64,000 nucleotides of DNA from Gloeotrichia echinulata CP02 (lineage in GTDB: Bacteria; Cyanobacteriota; Cyanobacteriia; Cyanobacteriales; Nostocaceae). Where the stretch lies: the NCBI GenBank assembly GCA_038087035.1, contig CP051187.1:5524001-5588000 (forward strand), written 5' to 3'. This document shows positions 35,638 to 43,818 of the stretch, in pieces (position 1 is the stretch's first letter; each line of letters opens with the position of its first letter). Position numbers and translations under genes: made by a program. The notes beneath the pieces are model-generated. The model was not told the origin of the DNA. It saw only the letters and a program-made list of their open reading frames with translations, and ran no database searches.

Positions 35638-36831
35638 ATGACTCAACCAACGGCTAGAATTTGTATCCTCGGTGGAGGCTTTGGCGGTCTCTACACAGCG
35701 TTGCGCTTAAGCAAGTTACCTTGGGAATCTACACAAAAACCGGAAATTGTTTTGGTAGATCAAAGCGATCGCTTTCTATTTTCTCCCTTACTGTACGAAT
35801 TACTGACTGGTGAACTGCAAACCTGGGAAATTGCGCCTCCCTTTGCAGAACTTTTACAAGGCACAGGTGTGCGTTTTTATCAAGCAGTTGTGTCTGGAAT
35901 TGACACAGACCAGGGACGGGTACAATTACAGGATGGGAACCAAATTCCTTACGATCGCTTAGTGTTGGCCTTGGGTGGCGAAACACCGCTGGATTTAGTT
36001 CCCGGTGCGACATCTTATGCTTACCCGTTCCGCACCATCGCTGATGTCTATCGTCTAGAAGAACGCCTGCGAATTTTAGAAGAATCCGAAGCTGATAAAA
36101 TTCGGGTAGCAATTGTTGGCGCTGGTTACAGTGGTGTGGAATTAGCCTGTAAACTGGCAGATAGACTAGGAGAAAGAGGACGCCTGCGATTAATTGAACT
36201 CGGCGACCAAATTTTACGAAATTCCCCAGATTTTAACCGTGAATCAGCGAAAAAAGCAATCGAAGCACGGGGAGTATTCATTGATTTAGAAACCAAGGTA
36301 GAATCAATTGGGGCTGATAGCATCTCCCTAGAGTACAAAAATCAGGTAGACAAGATTCCTGTAGACTTGGTAATTTGGACAGTGGGGACAAAAGTAAGTC
36401 CTGTAGTGCAAGCGCTCCCTTTCAAACAAAACCAGCGTGGTCAAATTAGCACTACACCAACCCTGCAAGTTCTTGACCATCCAGAAATCTTTGCCCTAGG
36501 AGATTTAGCCGACACTCAAGATGCAGAAGGTAAACAAATTCCTGCTACCGCCCAAGCTGCTTTTCAACAAGCCGATTATACCGCCTGGAATATCTGGGCT
36601 TCTTTAACTAATCGCCCCTTACTTCCCTTCCGCTACCAACAGTTAGGGGAAATGATGACATTAGGCATAGACAACGCTACCCTGACAGGCTTAGGTATCA
36701 AACTAGACGGAACATTAGCTTATGTTGCCCGTCGTCTTGCCTATTTGTACCGACTACCAACCTTAGACCATCAGCTCAGAGTTGGTTTTAATTGGCTAGT
36801 CCGTCCTATCATAGATACGATTTCTCGATAG
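35638..36831 (+). CDS. ndbB: Type II NAD(P)H dehydrogenase, NdbB-like (demethylphylloquinone reductase type)
   Basis: A 397-aa flavoprotein of the NDH-2 family. The FAD-binding motif is ICILGGGFGGLYTALRL (residues 8-24), the second NAD(P)-binding GxGxxG is VAIVGAGYSGVELACKL (157-173), and the late FAD motif is IFALGDLAD. The phrase FSPLLYELLTGELQTWEIAP and C-terminal RPLLPFRYQQLGEMMTLG resemble cyanobacterial NdbB (slr1743 type), which reduces the demethylphylloquinone intermediate in vitamin K1 synthesis; plain NADH-plastoquinone reductase is the alternative. No membrane helix, so peripheral. ATG 35638 lacks a strong Shine-Dalgarno. A HAD gene follows 60 bp later. Confidence 0.8.
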   Translation: MTQPTARICILGGGFGGLYTALRLSKLPWESTQKPEIVLVDQSDRFLFSPLLYELLTGELQTWEIAPPFAELLQGTGVRFYQAVVSGIDTDQGRVQLQDGNQIPYDRLVLALGGETPLDLVPGATSYAYPFRTIADVYRLEERLRILEESEADKIRVAIVGAGYSGVELACKLADRLGERGRLRLIELGDQILRNSPDFNRESAKKAIEARGVFIDLETKVESIGADSISLEYKNQVDKIPVDLVIWTVGTKVSPVVQALPFKQNQRGQISTTPTLQVLDHPEIFALGDLADTQDAEGKQIPATAQAAFQQADYTAWNIWASLTNRPLLPFRYQQLGEMMTLGIDNATLTGLGIKLDGTLAYVARRLAYLYRLPTLDHQLRVGFNWLVRPIIDTISR

Positions 36832-36891
36832 TAGACTGAAGCTTTCATCAGCGTAAATGTAAAACCCAAGATTGAGAATTATAACAGTTTA

Positions 36892-37542
36892 ATGGAACGA
36901 CCGAAAGTTATTTTTTTAGATGCTGTAGGCACACTCTTCGGCGTCAAAGGAAGTGTGGGCGAAATTTATAGTCAAATAGCGCAGGAATTTGGTGTTGAAG
37001 TTTCAGCCGAGACATTGAATCAAGCATTCATCAAAAGCTTCAAAGCAGCACCACCACCGATATTTGCAGATGCAGAATTGGAAGATCTTCCCCAGCGTGA
37101 GTTTGATTGGTGGCGGATCATCGCCCTTAACACCTTTGAAAGCGCTGGTGTTCTCAAGCAATTTTCTGATTTTTCCGCTTTTTTTAGCGAACTCTATATA
37201 CATTTTGGCACCGGCGAAGCGTGGTTTGTCTATCCCGATGTCCTCGCGGCCTTGGTAAACTGGCGACGCATGGGAATTGAACTGGGGGTGCTGTCTAATT
37301 TCGACTCCCGAATCTATTCAGTATTACAAGATTTGGGATTGAAAGACTTTTTCGCCTCCATTACCATTGCGACCCAAGTACGTGCTGCTAAACCCGATCC
37401 GCAAATTTTTGCCATAGCCTTAGAAAAACATAATTGTTCACCTGATGCAGCATGGCATATCGGCGATAGCATTACAGAAGATTATCACGCCGCCAAGGCA
37501 GCTGGCTTGCGTGGTATTTGGATTAATCGCCATCAGCAGTAA
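36892..37542 (+). CDS. HAD-superfamily hydrolase (subfamily IA)
   Basis: A 216-aa protein with HAD motif I FLDAVGTLFG (nucleophile D9, with Val in place of the usual second Asp/Glu), motif II LSNFDSR, motif III Lys in RAAKPDPQIF and motif IV HIGDSITEDYHAAK. The second motif-I Asp normally acts as general acid for phosphatases; D-x-V-G-T is common in the REG-2/HDHD3-like group, so phosphatase activity may be weak or specialised. The cap lies between residues 17 and 110. It is 60 bp downstream of the NdbB-like gene and probably co-transcribed. Confidence 0.85.
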   Translation: MERPKVIFLDAVGTLFGVKGSVGEIYSQIAQEFGVEVSAETLNQAFIKSFKAAPPPIFADAELEDLPQREFDWWRIIALNTFESAGVLKQFSDFSAFFSELYIHFGTGEAWFVYPDVLAALVNWRRMGIELGVLSNFDSRIYSVLQDLGLKDFFASITIATQVRAAKPDPQIFAIALEKHNCSPDAAWHIGDSITEDYHAAKAAGLRGIWINRHQQ

Positions 37543-37577
37543 ACAATTCTACTCTGGGGGCACATTAATCATCGTAG

Positions 37578-37697
37578 GGTGCGTGACGCTTTGATAAATA
37601 TTGTACGCAGCTTATTTGACTTGTGGCGTCACGCACCATTCTTTAAATGTGACACGTAAGTAAGTCCTGTCTGGTTCAAATCAATGAAAATTGCTGT
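37578..37697. repeat. Composite repeat: inner MITE copy joined to a family A arm
   Basis: GGTGCGTGACGC (37578-37589) and GCGTCACGCACC (37626-37637) match the inner arms of the element at 31080-31203, as does the sequence ATTCTTTAAATGTGACAC after them. The outer right end is altered (GTAAGTAAGTCCTG) and the left end is lost. It is followed directly by GGTTCAAATCAATGAAAATT GCTGT (37673-37697), the right arm of family A, which encodes the end of moeA on the minus strand. Confidence 0.75.
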
Positions 37698-38919
37698 AAA
37701 TTTTCAAAACTTCTACCTCTTCCCCTGCAGAAATTAAAGTTGTCCCCACTCTTAACACAGCTAAAGCATTAGTTTGAGCCAAATTAATCAAATTACCCGA
37801 ACTGTGACTACCACCAGCTTGGTGAAATTCGTAAACTCCATCAATTAACTGTAAGCGACCCCAAACATAAGTTTCACGCTTACCATCTGATCGCAACTCG
37901 TCATGCGATCGCACTTTCACAAATTTTACTTCCCAACCTGCACTGATTCCCGCAAGTTTCTTAATCGCAGGTTGGACAAATCGCCAAAAAGTTACCAACA
38001 CAGCCGCAGGGTTTCCTGGTAAACCAAAATATAGTGAGGAGTGAGGAGTGAGGAGTGAAGCCACAGTCAACGGTTTACCTGGTCGCATCGCCACAGATTG
38101 AATGTGGATTTTTGCGCCTAATGACTCTAAAATCTTGTCTACATAGTCATAATCTCCCACCGAAACCCCACCGGAAGAAATCACTATATCAGCATTAATA
38201 ATAGCTTGGGCTATAGTTTCTTGCAGGGTAATTGGCTCATCTTTAACAATACCTAAAATTACAGGTTCTGCCCCACTTTGCCTGACCAAAGCTGCTAAGG
38301 CATACTGATTAGAATCCACAATTTGTCCTGGTTGTAACGGTTTATCAGGTGTTACTAATTCATCGCCTGTGGAAAAAATTGCCACTTTGGGACGGCGGTA
38401 AACACTGACTTCAGCACATTGTGCAGCAGCTAATATAGCAATTTCTGGTGCATTTAAAATAATTCCGGCTGGTAGTAATTGTGTCCCGGCTTGGTAATAA
38501 GATGCTTTGCGTCTGACAAATTCTTGGGGTTTTGCTGCTGCGAGAATGAAAACGCGGTTTGCTTCCCGGCGGGTTTTCTCCTGCATAATTACAGTATCCG
38601 CACCCTGGGGAATCACCGCACCCGTGAAAATCCGCGCCGCTTGTCCCGGTTGAATGGTAGATTTCGGTTGATAGCCGGCGGGAATTTCTTCGACAATTTC
38701 CAAAATTTTAGGTACCTCTTCGCTACAGTTTTGCACATCTTCAAAACGTACTGCATAGCCATCCATTGCGGAATTATCCCAATGGGGAAAGTCCAATTTA
38801 CTGATGACATGTGTGGCGAGAATGCGTCCTGCTGCTGCTAATAAATCTACAACTTCTGTATCCTCTAGAGGTTGCACCAAATTTAAAATAATTGCTTCTG
38901 TATCTCTCACTGATAACAT
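37681..38919 (-). CDS. moeA: Molybdopterin molybdenumtransferase MoeA
   Basis: A 412-aa MoeA. It shows the substrate-domain motif DNSAMDGYAV (residues 48-57), IFTGAVIPQGADTVIMQE, the MPT-binding core ISSGGVSVGDYDYV and FGLPGNPAAVLVTFWRFV. It inserts molybdate into adenylated molybdopterin to give Moco, needed for example by nitrate reductase. Just before GLPGNP, the stretch LLTPHSSLY is encoded by heptamer repeats (GGAGTGA type, 38033-38060), which lengthens that loop. The last residues (IYSNFH-stop) lie in a dispersed-repeat arm. Convergent with the HAD gene. No other mo genes are adjacent. Confidence 0.93.
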   Translation of the reverse strand: MLSVRDTEAIILNLVQPLEDTEVVDLLAAAGRILATHVISKLDFPHWDNSAMDGYAVRFEDVQNCSEEVPKILEIVEEIPAGYQPKSTIQPGQAARIFTGAVIPQGADTVIMQEKTRREANRVFILAAAKPQEFVRRKASYYQAGTQLLPAGIILNAPEIAILAAAQCAEVSVYRRPKVAIFSTGDELVTPDKPLQPGQIVDSNQYALAALVRQSGAEPVILGIVKDEPITLQETIAQAIINADIVISSGGVSVGDYDYVDKILESLGAKIHIQSVAMRPGKPLTVASLLTPHSSLYFGLPGNPAAVLVTFWRFVQPAIKKLAGISAGWEVKFVKVRSHDELRSDGKRETYVWGRLQLIDGVYEFHQAGGSHSSGNLINLAQTNALAVLRVGTTLISAGEEVEVLKIYSNFH

Positions 38920-39155
38920 GGCTAGTGCCTCTGATTAGATAATTGTAATGATTATTTAAATATCTATCATTTTGATACCTATTTGTCTTGACAACTATAG
39001 ATTAGTGCTGTCATGTGCAAAATCTCTTCCAATATTAACTTAAGCTACTTCTCTTGGATTAATAAGCAAAAACTAGTATTATATAATACTAGCTACTTAG
39101 CATAATTATCTCTGTATTAATTAATACATAGTTCGGACTGAGGAGAGATGAACAG

Positions 39156-39317
39156 ATGAGTGACAGGAAGGAACAGCAAAAAAAACGGACTTCATATAGA
39201 CAACAAATAGTATCTTTTTTCAGAAGACCTATAACTCGCGTATTAGTTGCATTCATTGGTGCATTTCTTACAATGGGTATAATCTATGGTCTTGAACTAG
39301 GGATCTTCCGTACTTAG
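39156..39317 (+). CDS. Small single-pass membrane protein, 53 aa, unknown
   Basis: ATG 39156 to TAG 39315-39317 encodes 53 aa: a basic soluble start (MSDRKEQQKKRTSYRQQIVS), a positively charged FFRRPITR, then a hydrophobic helix (VLVAFIGAFLTMGIIYGLEL) and GIFRT. GAGGAGAG lies about 8-10 nt before the ATG, a good ribosome site. The charge pattern predicts N-terminus in the cytosol. It is isolated in an 813-bp gap between moeA and the RDD gene, and I know no family. Its stop codon lies at the edge of a 15-bp inverted-repeat arm. Confidence 0.6.
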   Translation: MSDRKEQQKKRTSYRQQIVSFFRRPITRVLVAFIGAFLTMGIIYGLELGIFRT

Positions 39318-39488
39318 CGTGCTGAATTTATTAAATAATCAGCTTGAAACCCTTGCAGAGCTAAGATAATAGTCATTATTTTCTGTATTTTATATCATAT
39401 TGCTAAAAATTAAATTATGAACGCCTGTAAGCCTTACTTTTAAAGCAAATTTATAGACTTTAATTAATAATTAAGCACGCTAAGTACG
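39309..39488. repeat. 15-bp perfect inverted repeat, arms 150 bp apart
   Basis: CGTACTTAGCGTGCT (39309-39323) and AGCACGCTAAGTACG (39474-39488) are exact complements separated by 150 bp of AT-rich sequence without an ORF. The left arm contains the TAG stop of the 53-aa gene. It could be a MITE, a long-range terminator stem, or a target for a regulator. The remaining gap sequence (38920-39155 and 39489-39731) shows nothing recognisable. Confidence 0.7.
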
Positions 39489-39731
39489 CAAGAACCACAT
39501 TTATTCACTCCTTACTCATAAAATAAATTTTTTGCAGCAGAAAATTCACTGATGCACAACAAATATTTCAGGTGATTAAATACACTTCCAGGATAATTTG
39601 TGGAGAAAGTTTGTCCCCTGGAATACAAGTGATTAAGTAATTTTGATTGCTAAGACTGATCCATTAAGATTGGGGTAGAACAAACACTCAAAACTAACTT
39701 CTAACCTCCATGTGATAAATACTTATTTTTT

Positions 39732-40175
39732 ATGACTATCGAAAAAGTCCGCCAAAAATACTATCCCAAGGCTGAGATTGGACGCCGAGGTATGGCCTTA
39801 GCGCTGGATTTCCTTGGTGTTTGGTTAATTAGTTCGCTTTTAGGTAGTGGCGATCTGGGGATTCAATTGATTCAAATTCTGATATTTCTCATCGCCTGGC
39901 TAGTTTTGCGGGTGCTAGTAGTGTATAACAATCAAGGACAGAGTTTAGGACGATGGGCTTTTGATTTAAAGGTGCTGGAGGTGGAAGATGGGGAAATCAT
40001 GGGGAGAATTCCCAGGTTACAAGCCTTGGTGACACGGGAGGCGATAATTGGTGGGGGTGCGCTTTTGGTCTCAATTGCTTTGAGGAACATAATCGCCAAT
40101 CCCACTGCTATACTTCTAACACTGCCCTTGGCAATTGACTGTGGAGCAGCTTTGTGTCAGGAACCCCACGCCTAA
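39732..40175 (+). CDS. RDD-family membrane protein, C-terminus displaced by an insertion
   Basis: A 147-aa frame with the RDD pattern: AEIGRRGMALALDFLGVWLI near the N-terminus, two to three hydrophobic helices, and YNNQGQSLGRWAFDLKVLEV in the middle (the conserved N-x-x-G-Q-T/S-x-G motif). RDD proteins are small membrane proteins, some acting as Na+/H+ antiporters; the role here is unknown. The natural C-terminus (QLRQALHDRYFGTIIVSSRR-like) is found intact but out of frame at 40541-40681, after a roughly 385-bp palindrome-ended element. The present product therefore loses about 45 residues and ends in element sequence (QEPHA). Confidence 0.8.
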   Translation: MTIEKVRQKYYPKAEIGRRGMALALDFLGVWLISSLLGSGDLGIQLIQILIFLIAWLVLRVLVVYNNQGQSLGRWAFDLKVLEVEDGEIMGRIPRLQALVTREAIIGGGALLVSIALRNIIANPTAILLTLPLAIDCGAALCQEPHA

Positions 40176-40540
40176 AGGCGGGGGCTTGAAAAAGCCTTAA
40201 CCTGACCAGACTAAGTTCTTAACTGAACTACGTTAGAGGCAAGAGTTAAAGACCTACCAGGGAATGCGTAGCTAGTTCCCTGCTCTAGAACCGAACGATT
40301 AAACAGGCTTAAAGGGGTTAAACTAGTGTCGTTTGGATAGTTACCGACCTCTAACATTGTCGAAGCTAACTTTACTGGAGTAGCAAGGCGATTCCCGGCA
40401 TATAGGGAAATGGATAAGTACTACTCCTCTGCTTATCCAGCCCCGAAAGGGGGACAGCGAATAAATTCGCCTGCGCCTTACCCCCATGCATGAATGCAGG
40501 GGTTTCCACGGCGCGTTCGCGCAGAGCGTCACGAAGTGAA
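40158..40540. mobile_element. Non-autonomous IS200/IS605-type palindrome-ended element in the RDD gene
   Basis: Both ends carry a subterminal hairpin with the same design: CCCC-A-CGCC/GGCG-GGGG at 40164-40184 and CCCC-A-TGCAT/ATGCA-GGGG at 40482-40502, each with a single bulged A. Bulged end hairpins are the recognition structure of Y1 (TnpA) transposases of the IS200/IS605 family. No transposase or TnpB frame is present. Internal hairpins include CAGGGAA/TTCCCTG (40258-40283) and CCCC-GAAA-GGGG (40441-40452). It splits the RDD reading frame. The exact boundaries are estimated; extra repeat-like sequence (GCGTTCGCGCAGAGCGTCAC) follows the right hairpin. Confidence 0.65.
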
Positions 40541-40681
40541 GATTTTGATGATAACCAGTTGCGTCAGGCTTTGCATGACCGCTATTTTGGAACTATCATA
40601 GTTTCGTCGCGTCGTGGTTACTCGCTCGATATAAAAATCAAGCGACTACTTGAAACTGTGCGGCAAAATGTGAGAAGATAG
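40541..40681 (+). pseudogene. Displaced 3' end of the RDD gene
   Basis: This short frame encodes DFDDNQLRQALHDRYFGTII followed by VSSRRGYSLDIKIKRLLETV. RDD proteins of cyanobacteria end with a D-x-x-x-RQA-x-HDR phrase and a basic tail after the last helix, so this is the missing C-terminus of the gene at 39732. It is in a different frame from the N-terminal part and has no own ribosome site. Removal of the intervening element would give a protein of about 190 aa. Confidence 0.7.
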
Positions 40682-40725
40682 TCATTTGTGTTAATTCTCT
40701 TCAGGCTTTACAGTTTGTTAAGACT

Positions 40726-40920
40726 ATGGCTAAAAGCAAAGGTGTCCGCATAATAGTGACACTAGAATGTACCGAGTGTCGCACTAACGCTAACAAGCGC
40801 TCTCCTGGTGTTAATCGGTATACATCAACCAAAAATCGGCGGAACACGACTAATAGGTTAGAACTCAAAAAGTTCTGTCCTCATTGCAACACACATACAG
40901 TTCACAAGGAAATCAAGTAA
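40726..40920 (+). CDS. rpmG: 50S ribosomal protein L33
   Basis: A 64-aa basic protein (MAKSKGVRIIVTLECTECRT...) with paired Cys in ECTEC and FCPHCNTHT, the zinc-binding form of bacterial/plastid L33, ending THTVHKEIK. It is a component of the large ribosomal subunit near the E site. It is followed within 3 bp by rpsR, the conserved rpmG-rpsR pair of cyanobacteria and plastids. The promoter probably lies just upstream, now only about 45 bp after the damaged RDD gene. Confidence 0.96.
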   Translation: MAKSKGVRIIVTLECTECRTNANKRSPGVNRYTSTKNRRNTTNRLELKKFCPHCNTHTVHKEIK

Positions 40921-40922
40921 AA

Positions 40923-41138
40923 ATGAGTTATTTTCGTCGGCGGTTGTCTCCGATTAAGCCAGGAGAACCAATAGATTATAAAGATGTTGATTTGTTGCGT
41001 AAGTTTATCACCGAGCGGGGTAAGATACTACCACGCCGGATCACTGGGCTGACATCTCAGCAACAGCGAGATTTGACATTAGCGATTAAGCGATCGCGGA
41101 TTGTGGCTTTATTGCCATTTATCAATGCCGAAGGCTAA
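40923..41138 (+). CDS. rpsR: 30S ribosomal protein S18
   Basis: A 71-aa protein starting MSYFRRRLSPIKPGEPIDYK with the S18 core DVDLLRKFITERGKILPRRI and TGLTSQQQRDLTLAIKRSRI. The upstream in-frame ATG at 40884 lies inside rpmG and is not used; ATG 40923 follows the rpmG stop by 2 nt. It is a component of the small-subunit platform. Coupled with rpmG, as in plastid genomes. The downstream 110 bp holds STRR-like GAGTTATGAGTT and CTCCTAACTCCTAAC stretches that can pair weakly. Confidence 0.97.
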   Translation: MSYFRRRLSPIKPGEPIDYKDVDLLRKFITERGKILPRRITGLTSQQQRDLTLAIKRSRIVALLPFINAEG

Positions 41139-41248
41139 AAAGAATGAGTTTTGAGTGATGAGTTATGAGTTGAACTTTAAACTCCTAACTCCTAACTCTT
41201 AACTAAAAACTATTTAATTAAACTGTTCACTAAATAATTGCGAGGATT

Positions 41249-43309
41249 GTGGAGAAGGGGACGCTGGTTGAATTTAGGGTTCAAGGCGATCGCCGTCTGG
41301 GAGTGGTAGATCGCCCAGATGGAAAAACCCGTTGGTTTGTGGTAGATGAACGCGATCAATCCCACAGCCTCGCGCCTAGACAAATTACCTATACTGTTAA
41401 CGGACAAACCTATAAGTCTTCTGAAATAGCCCGGTTTCTAGATTTGGTCAAGCCATATTTAGATCCATCGAGCTTGGAAGTGGCCTGGGAATTACTGGTT
41501 GAAGATGGGGAAACCATCACCCCATCCCAAATGGCGAATCTGCTATTTTCCGAATCAGACCCACCCCATTGTTACGCCGCCTATTGTTTGTTGTCAGATG
41601 ATAAACTCTATTTCAAGCAAAAAGCCGACGCTTACGAACCGCGTACTGCGGCTCAAGTAGCAGAACGCAAACACCAGTTAGAAGTAGAGGCGCAAAAAGC
41701 CAAGGGACAGCAGGAATTTTTGGCTCGCGTCGAACAGGCGCTCAAGGGTGAAGGTGTAGAATGGCAACGGCAAGATCGCCAGCGATTAGAAGGACTGGAA
41801 AAATACGCAGCCCTACTGGCAGATATCGTGCGGATGGGGGTAAATTCCGACACTTTAGCTCGCTCCTGTCCTCCCCCAGCCCCAGTACTGGAAACCATGA
41901 CCATCCTGGGGCGCACTGCTACCCCCCAAGGAGCCTTACAACTGTTAGTAGACTTGGGTTGGTGGGGTCCGCATGAAAACTTATTCCTGCGGCGTTCGTC
42001 AATTCCGGTTCAGTTTCCTAGTAAGGTATTAGAAGTGGCGCAACAGCGTTTGGATTCCCCCCCATCTAGCCCCGATACAGACCGCCTGGATCTGACGCAC
42101 CTGAAGGTGTACACAATTGATGATGAAAGTACCACCGAAATCGATGATGGTATAAGTTGGGAATTACTCCCAGAAACACGGGAACGGGTGTGGGTGCATA
42201 TAGCTGATCCCACCCGGTTATTAGTACCGGAAGATGACCTAGACCTAGAAGCGAGAAAGCGCGGTAGTACGGTTTATTTACCGACGGGAATGATACCCAT
42301 GTTCCCGGAAGTATTGGCAACAGGACCCATGAGCCTATTACAGGGCAAAGTTTGTTACGCCCTCAGCTTTGGGATTATTTTAGATCAAACTGGGGCAGTA
42401 GAAGAGTACAGCATTCATCCCAGTTTAATTAAACCGACTTATCGCCTCACCTACGAAGATGTAGATGAGATGCTGGAATTAGTCCCAGAAGCTGAACCGG
42501 AAATTGAAGCGATCGCCAATTGGGCACACAAGCGCAAAGCTTGGCGCTACACCCAAGGCGCCATCAGCATCAATATGCCAGAAGCGATGATCAAAGTCAA
42601 AGGTGAGGAAATCAGCATTGATATTTTAGATGATTCCCGCTCCCGCCAACTCGTAGCCGAAATGATGATTCTGGCCGGGGAAGTAGCAGCGCGTTACGGT
42701 CAAACACATAACATTCCCCTTCCTTTCCGTGGTCAACCACAGCCAGAATTACCCCCAGACGAGGAATTACTCCAGCTACCAGCTGGATTCGTCCGCGCTT
42801 GCGCTATGCGTCGTTGTATGCCAAAAAGTGAAATGAGCATCACCCCTGTGCGTCATGCAGGTTTGGGTTTAAATACCTACACCCAGGCGACATCTCCCAT
42901 CCGGCGTTACAGCGACTTGCTCACCCACTTTCAATTAAAAGCCCATTTGCGCGGCGAAGTTCTACCTTTTTCTGCAGAACAACTCAAAGAAGTGATGATG
43001 ACCGTCACCAGTACCACCCAAGAACTGACAATGGTAGAACGGCAAACTAATAGATATTATGCACTAGAATATTTGCGCCGTCATCCAGAGAAAATTTGGG
43101 ACGCCACAGTCTTAATGTGGCTACGCGAAGATAGCAACTTAGCACTAATTCTCTTAGAAGATTTGGGTTTACAATTACCAATGTCTTTTAAACGAACTGT
43201 CAATTTAGGTGAACATTTATTAGTGAAAGTGGGATTTTCCGACCCGCAAAAGGATATGATTCAATTTCAGGAAATAATTTACCAAGAAGCCCAATCAGCA
43301 GTGTCTTGA
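41249..43309 (+). CDS. RNase II/R-family exoribonuclease (RNB domain)
   Basis: A 686-aa protein with the RNB catalytic domain. YTIDDESTTEIDDGISWELL and HIADPTRLLVPEDDLDLEAR supply the Asp cluster binding Mg; FRGQPQPE and TQATSPIRRYSDLLTHFQLK are the RNB signature near residues 545-570. The N-terminal part lacks a clear cold-shock domain and the C-terminus lacks an evident S1 domain, so it is the short cyanobacterial/plastid type. It degrades RNA 3' to 5'. The start is probably GTG 41249; it lies 110 bp after rpsR and may be transcribed with it. Confidence 0.9.
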   Translation: MEKGTLVEFRVQGDRRLGVVDRPDGKTRWFVVDERDQSHSLAPRQITYTVNGQTYKSSEIARFLDLVKPYLDPSSLEVAWELLVEDGETITPSQMANLLFSESDPPHCYAAYCLLSDDKLYFKQKADAYEPRTAAQVAERKHQLEVEAQKAKGQQEFLARVEQALKGEGVEWQRQDRQRLEGLEKYAALLADIVRMGVNSDTLARSCPPPAPVLETMTILGRTATPQGALQLLVDLGWWGPHENLFLRRSSIPVQFPSKVLEVAQQRLDSPPSSPDTDRLDLTHLKVYTIDDESTTEIDDGISWELLPETRERVWVHIADPTRLLVPEDDLDLEARKRGSTVYLPTGMIPMFPEVLATGPMSLLQGKVCYALSFGIILDQTGAVEEYSIHPSLIKPTYRLTYEDVDEMLELVPEAEPEIEAIANWAHKRKAWRYTQGAISINMPEAMIKVKGEEISIDILDDSRSRQLVAEMMILAGEVAARYGQTHNIPLPFRGQPQPELPPDEELLQLPAGFVRACAMRRCMPKSEMSITPVRHAGLGLNTYTQATSPIRRYSDLLTHFQLKAHLRGEVLPFSAEQLKEVMMTVTSTTQELTMVERQTNRYYALEYLRRHPEKIWDATVLMWLREDSNLALILLEDLGLQLPMSFKRTVNLGEHLLVKVGFSDPQKDMIQFQEIIYQEAQSAVS

Positions 43310-43528
43310 ATTTAGCTCACGCAAAGGCGCATTCGCGAACGTAGAGAAGAAGGAAAGTTATAGGGTTCTTGCGTCCGTTTTATGGAAATTGCGGATTGAT
43401 TATGATAAAACCCCTGTCCTGTAAGGTTTACAAAGAATTATGCTGAAGTTTTAAAGGAAATGCTCACATGATTTGGGTTTCAACTATTTTGAAGCAAAGG
43501 TTCCATAAAAGTGGCGAAAGAACCAGTT

Positions 43529-43631
43529 ATATCATGTCCGGTTATATGACCGTAATAAAATATTCTGTAGAGACGTTACATGTAACGTCTCTACATTGCG
43601 GGTATTATGGGTAAGCTCCCGGACATGATAT
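43529..43631. repeat. MITE-like element with ATATCATGTCCGG termini and nested palindrome
   Basis: ATATCATGTCCGG (43529-43541) and CCGGACATGATAT (43619-43631) are exact terminal inverted repeats. At 43566-43595 lies a 30-bp perfect palindrome built from TAGAGACGTTACATGTAACG. The termini match those of the element at 13504-13614, whose inner palindrome is different. No ORF. Confidence 0.8.
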
Positions 43632-43660
43632 TATAGGTAATCTCAGACCGGTTCGGGAGT

Positions 43661-43818
43661 AACTCCTAACTCCTCACTCATTACTCATTACTCATTACTC
43701 CTCACTCATTACTCCTCACCCATTACTCATTACTCATTACTCATTACTCATTACTCCTCACTCATTACTCCTCACCCATTACTCATTACTCATTACTCAT
43801 TACTCATTACTCCTCACT
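43661..43818. repeat. STRR array (CTCATTA / CTCCTCA heptamers)
   Basis: About 20 tandem heptamers of the CTCATTA, CTCCTCA and CTCCTAA types fill the space up to the stop codon of the phospholipase-D-like gene, whose TAG overlaps the last unit. Blocks such as CTCCTCACTCATTA are themselves repeated, showing higher-order duplication. Confidence 0.9.

Noticed and set aside
40158..40540. Intact transposon or group II intron in the RDD gene
   Set aside because: No transposase, TnpB or reverse transcriptase frame exists in the insert, and no intron domain V-like motif was recognised.
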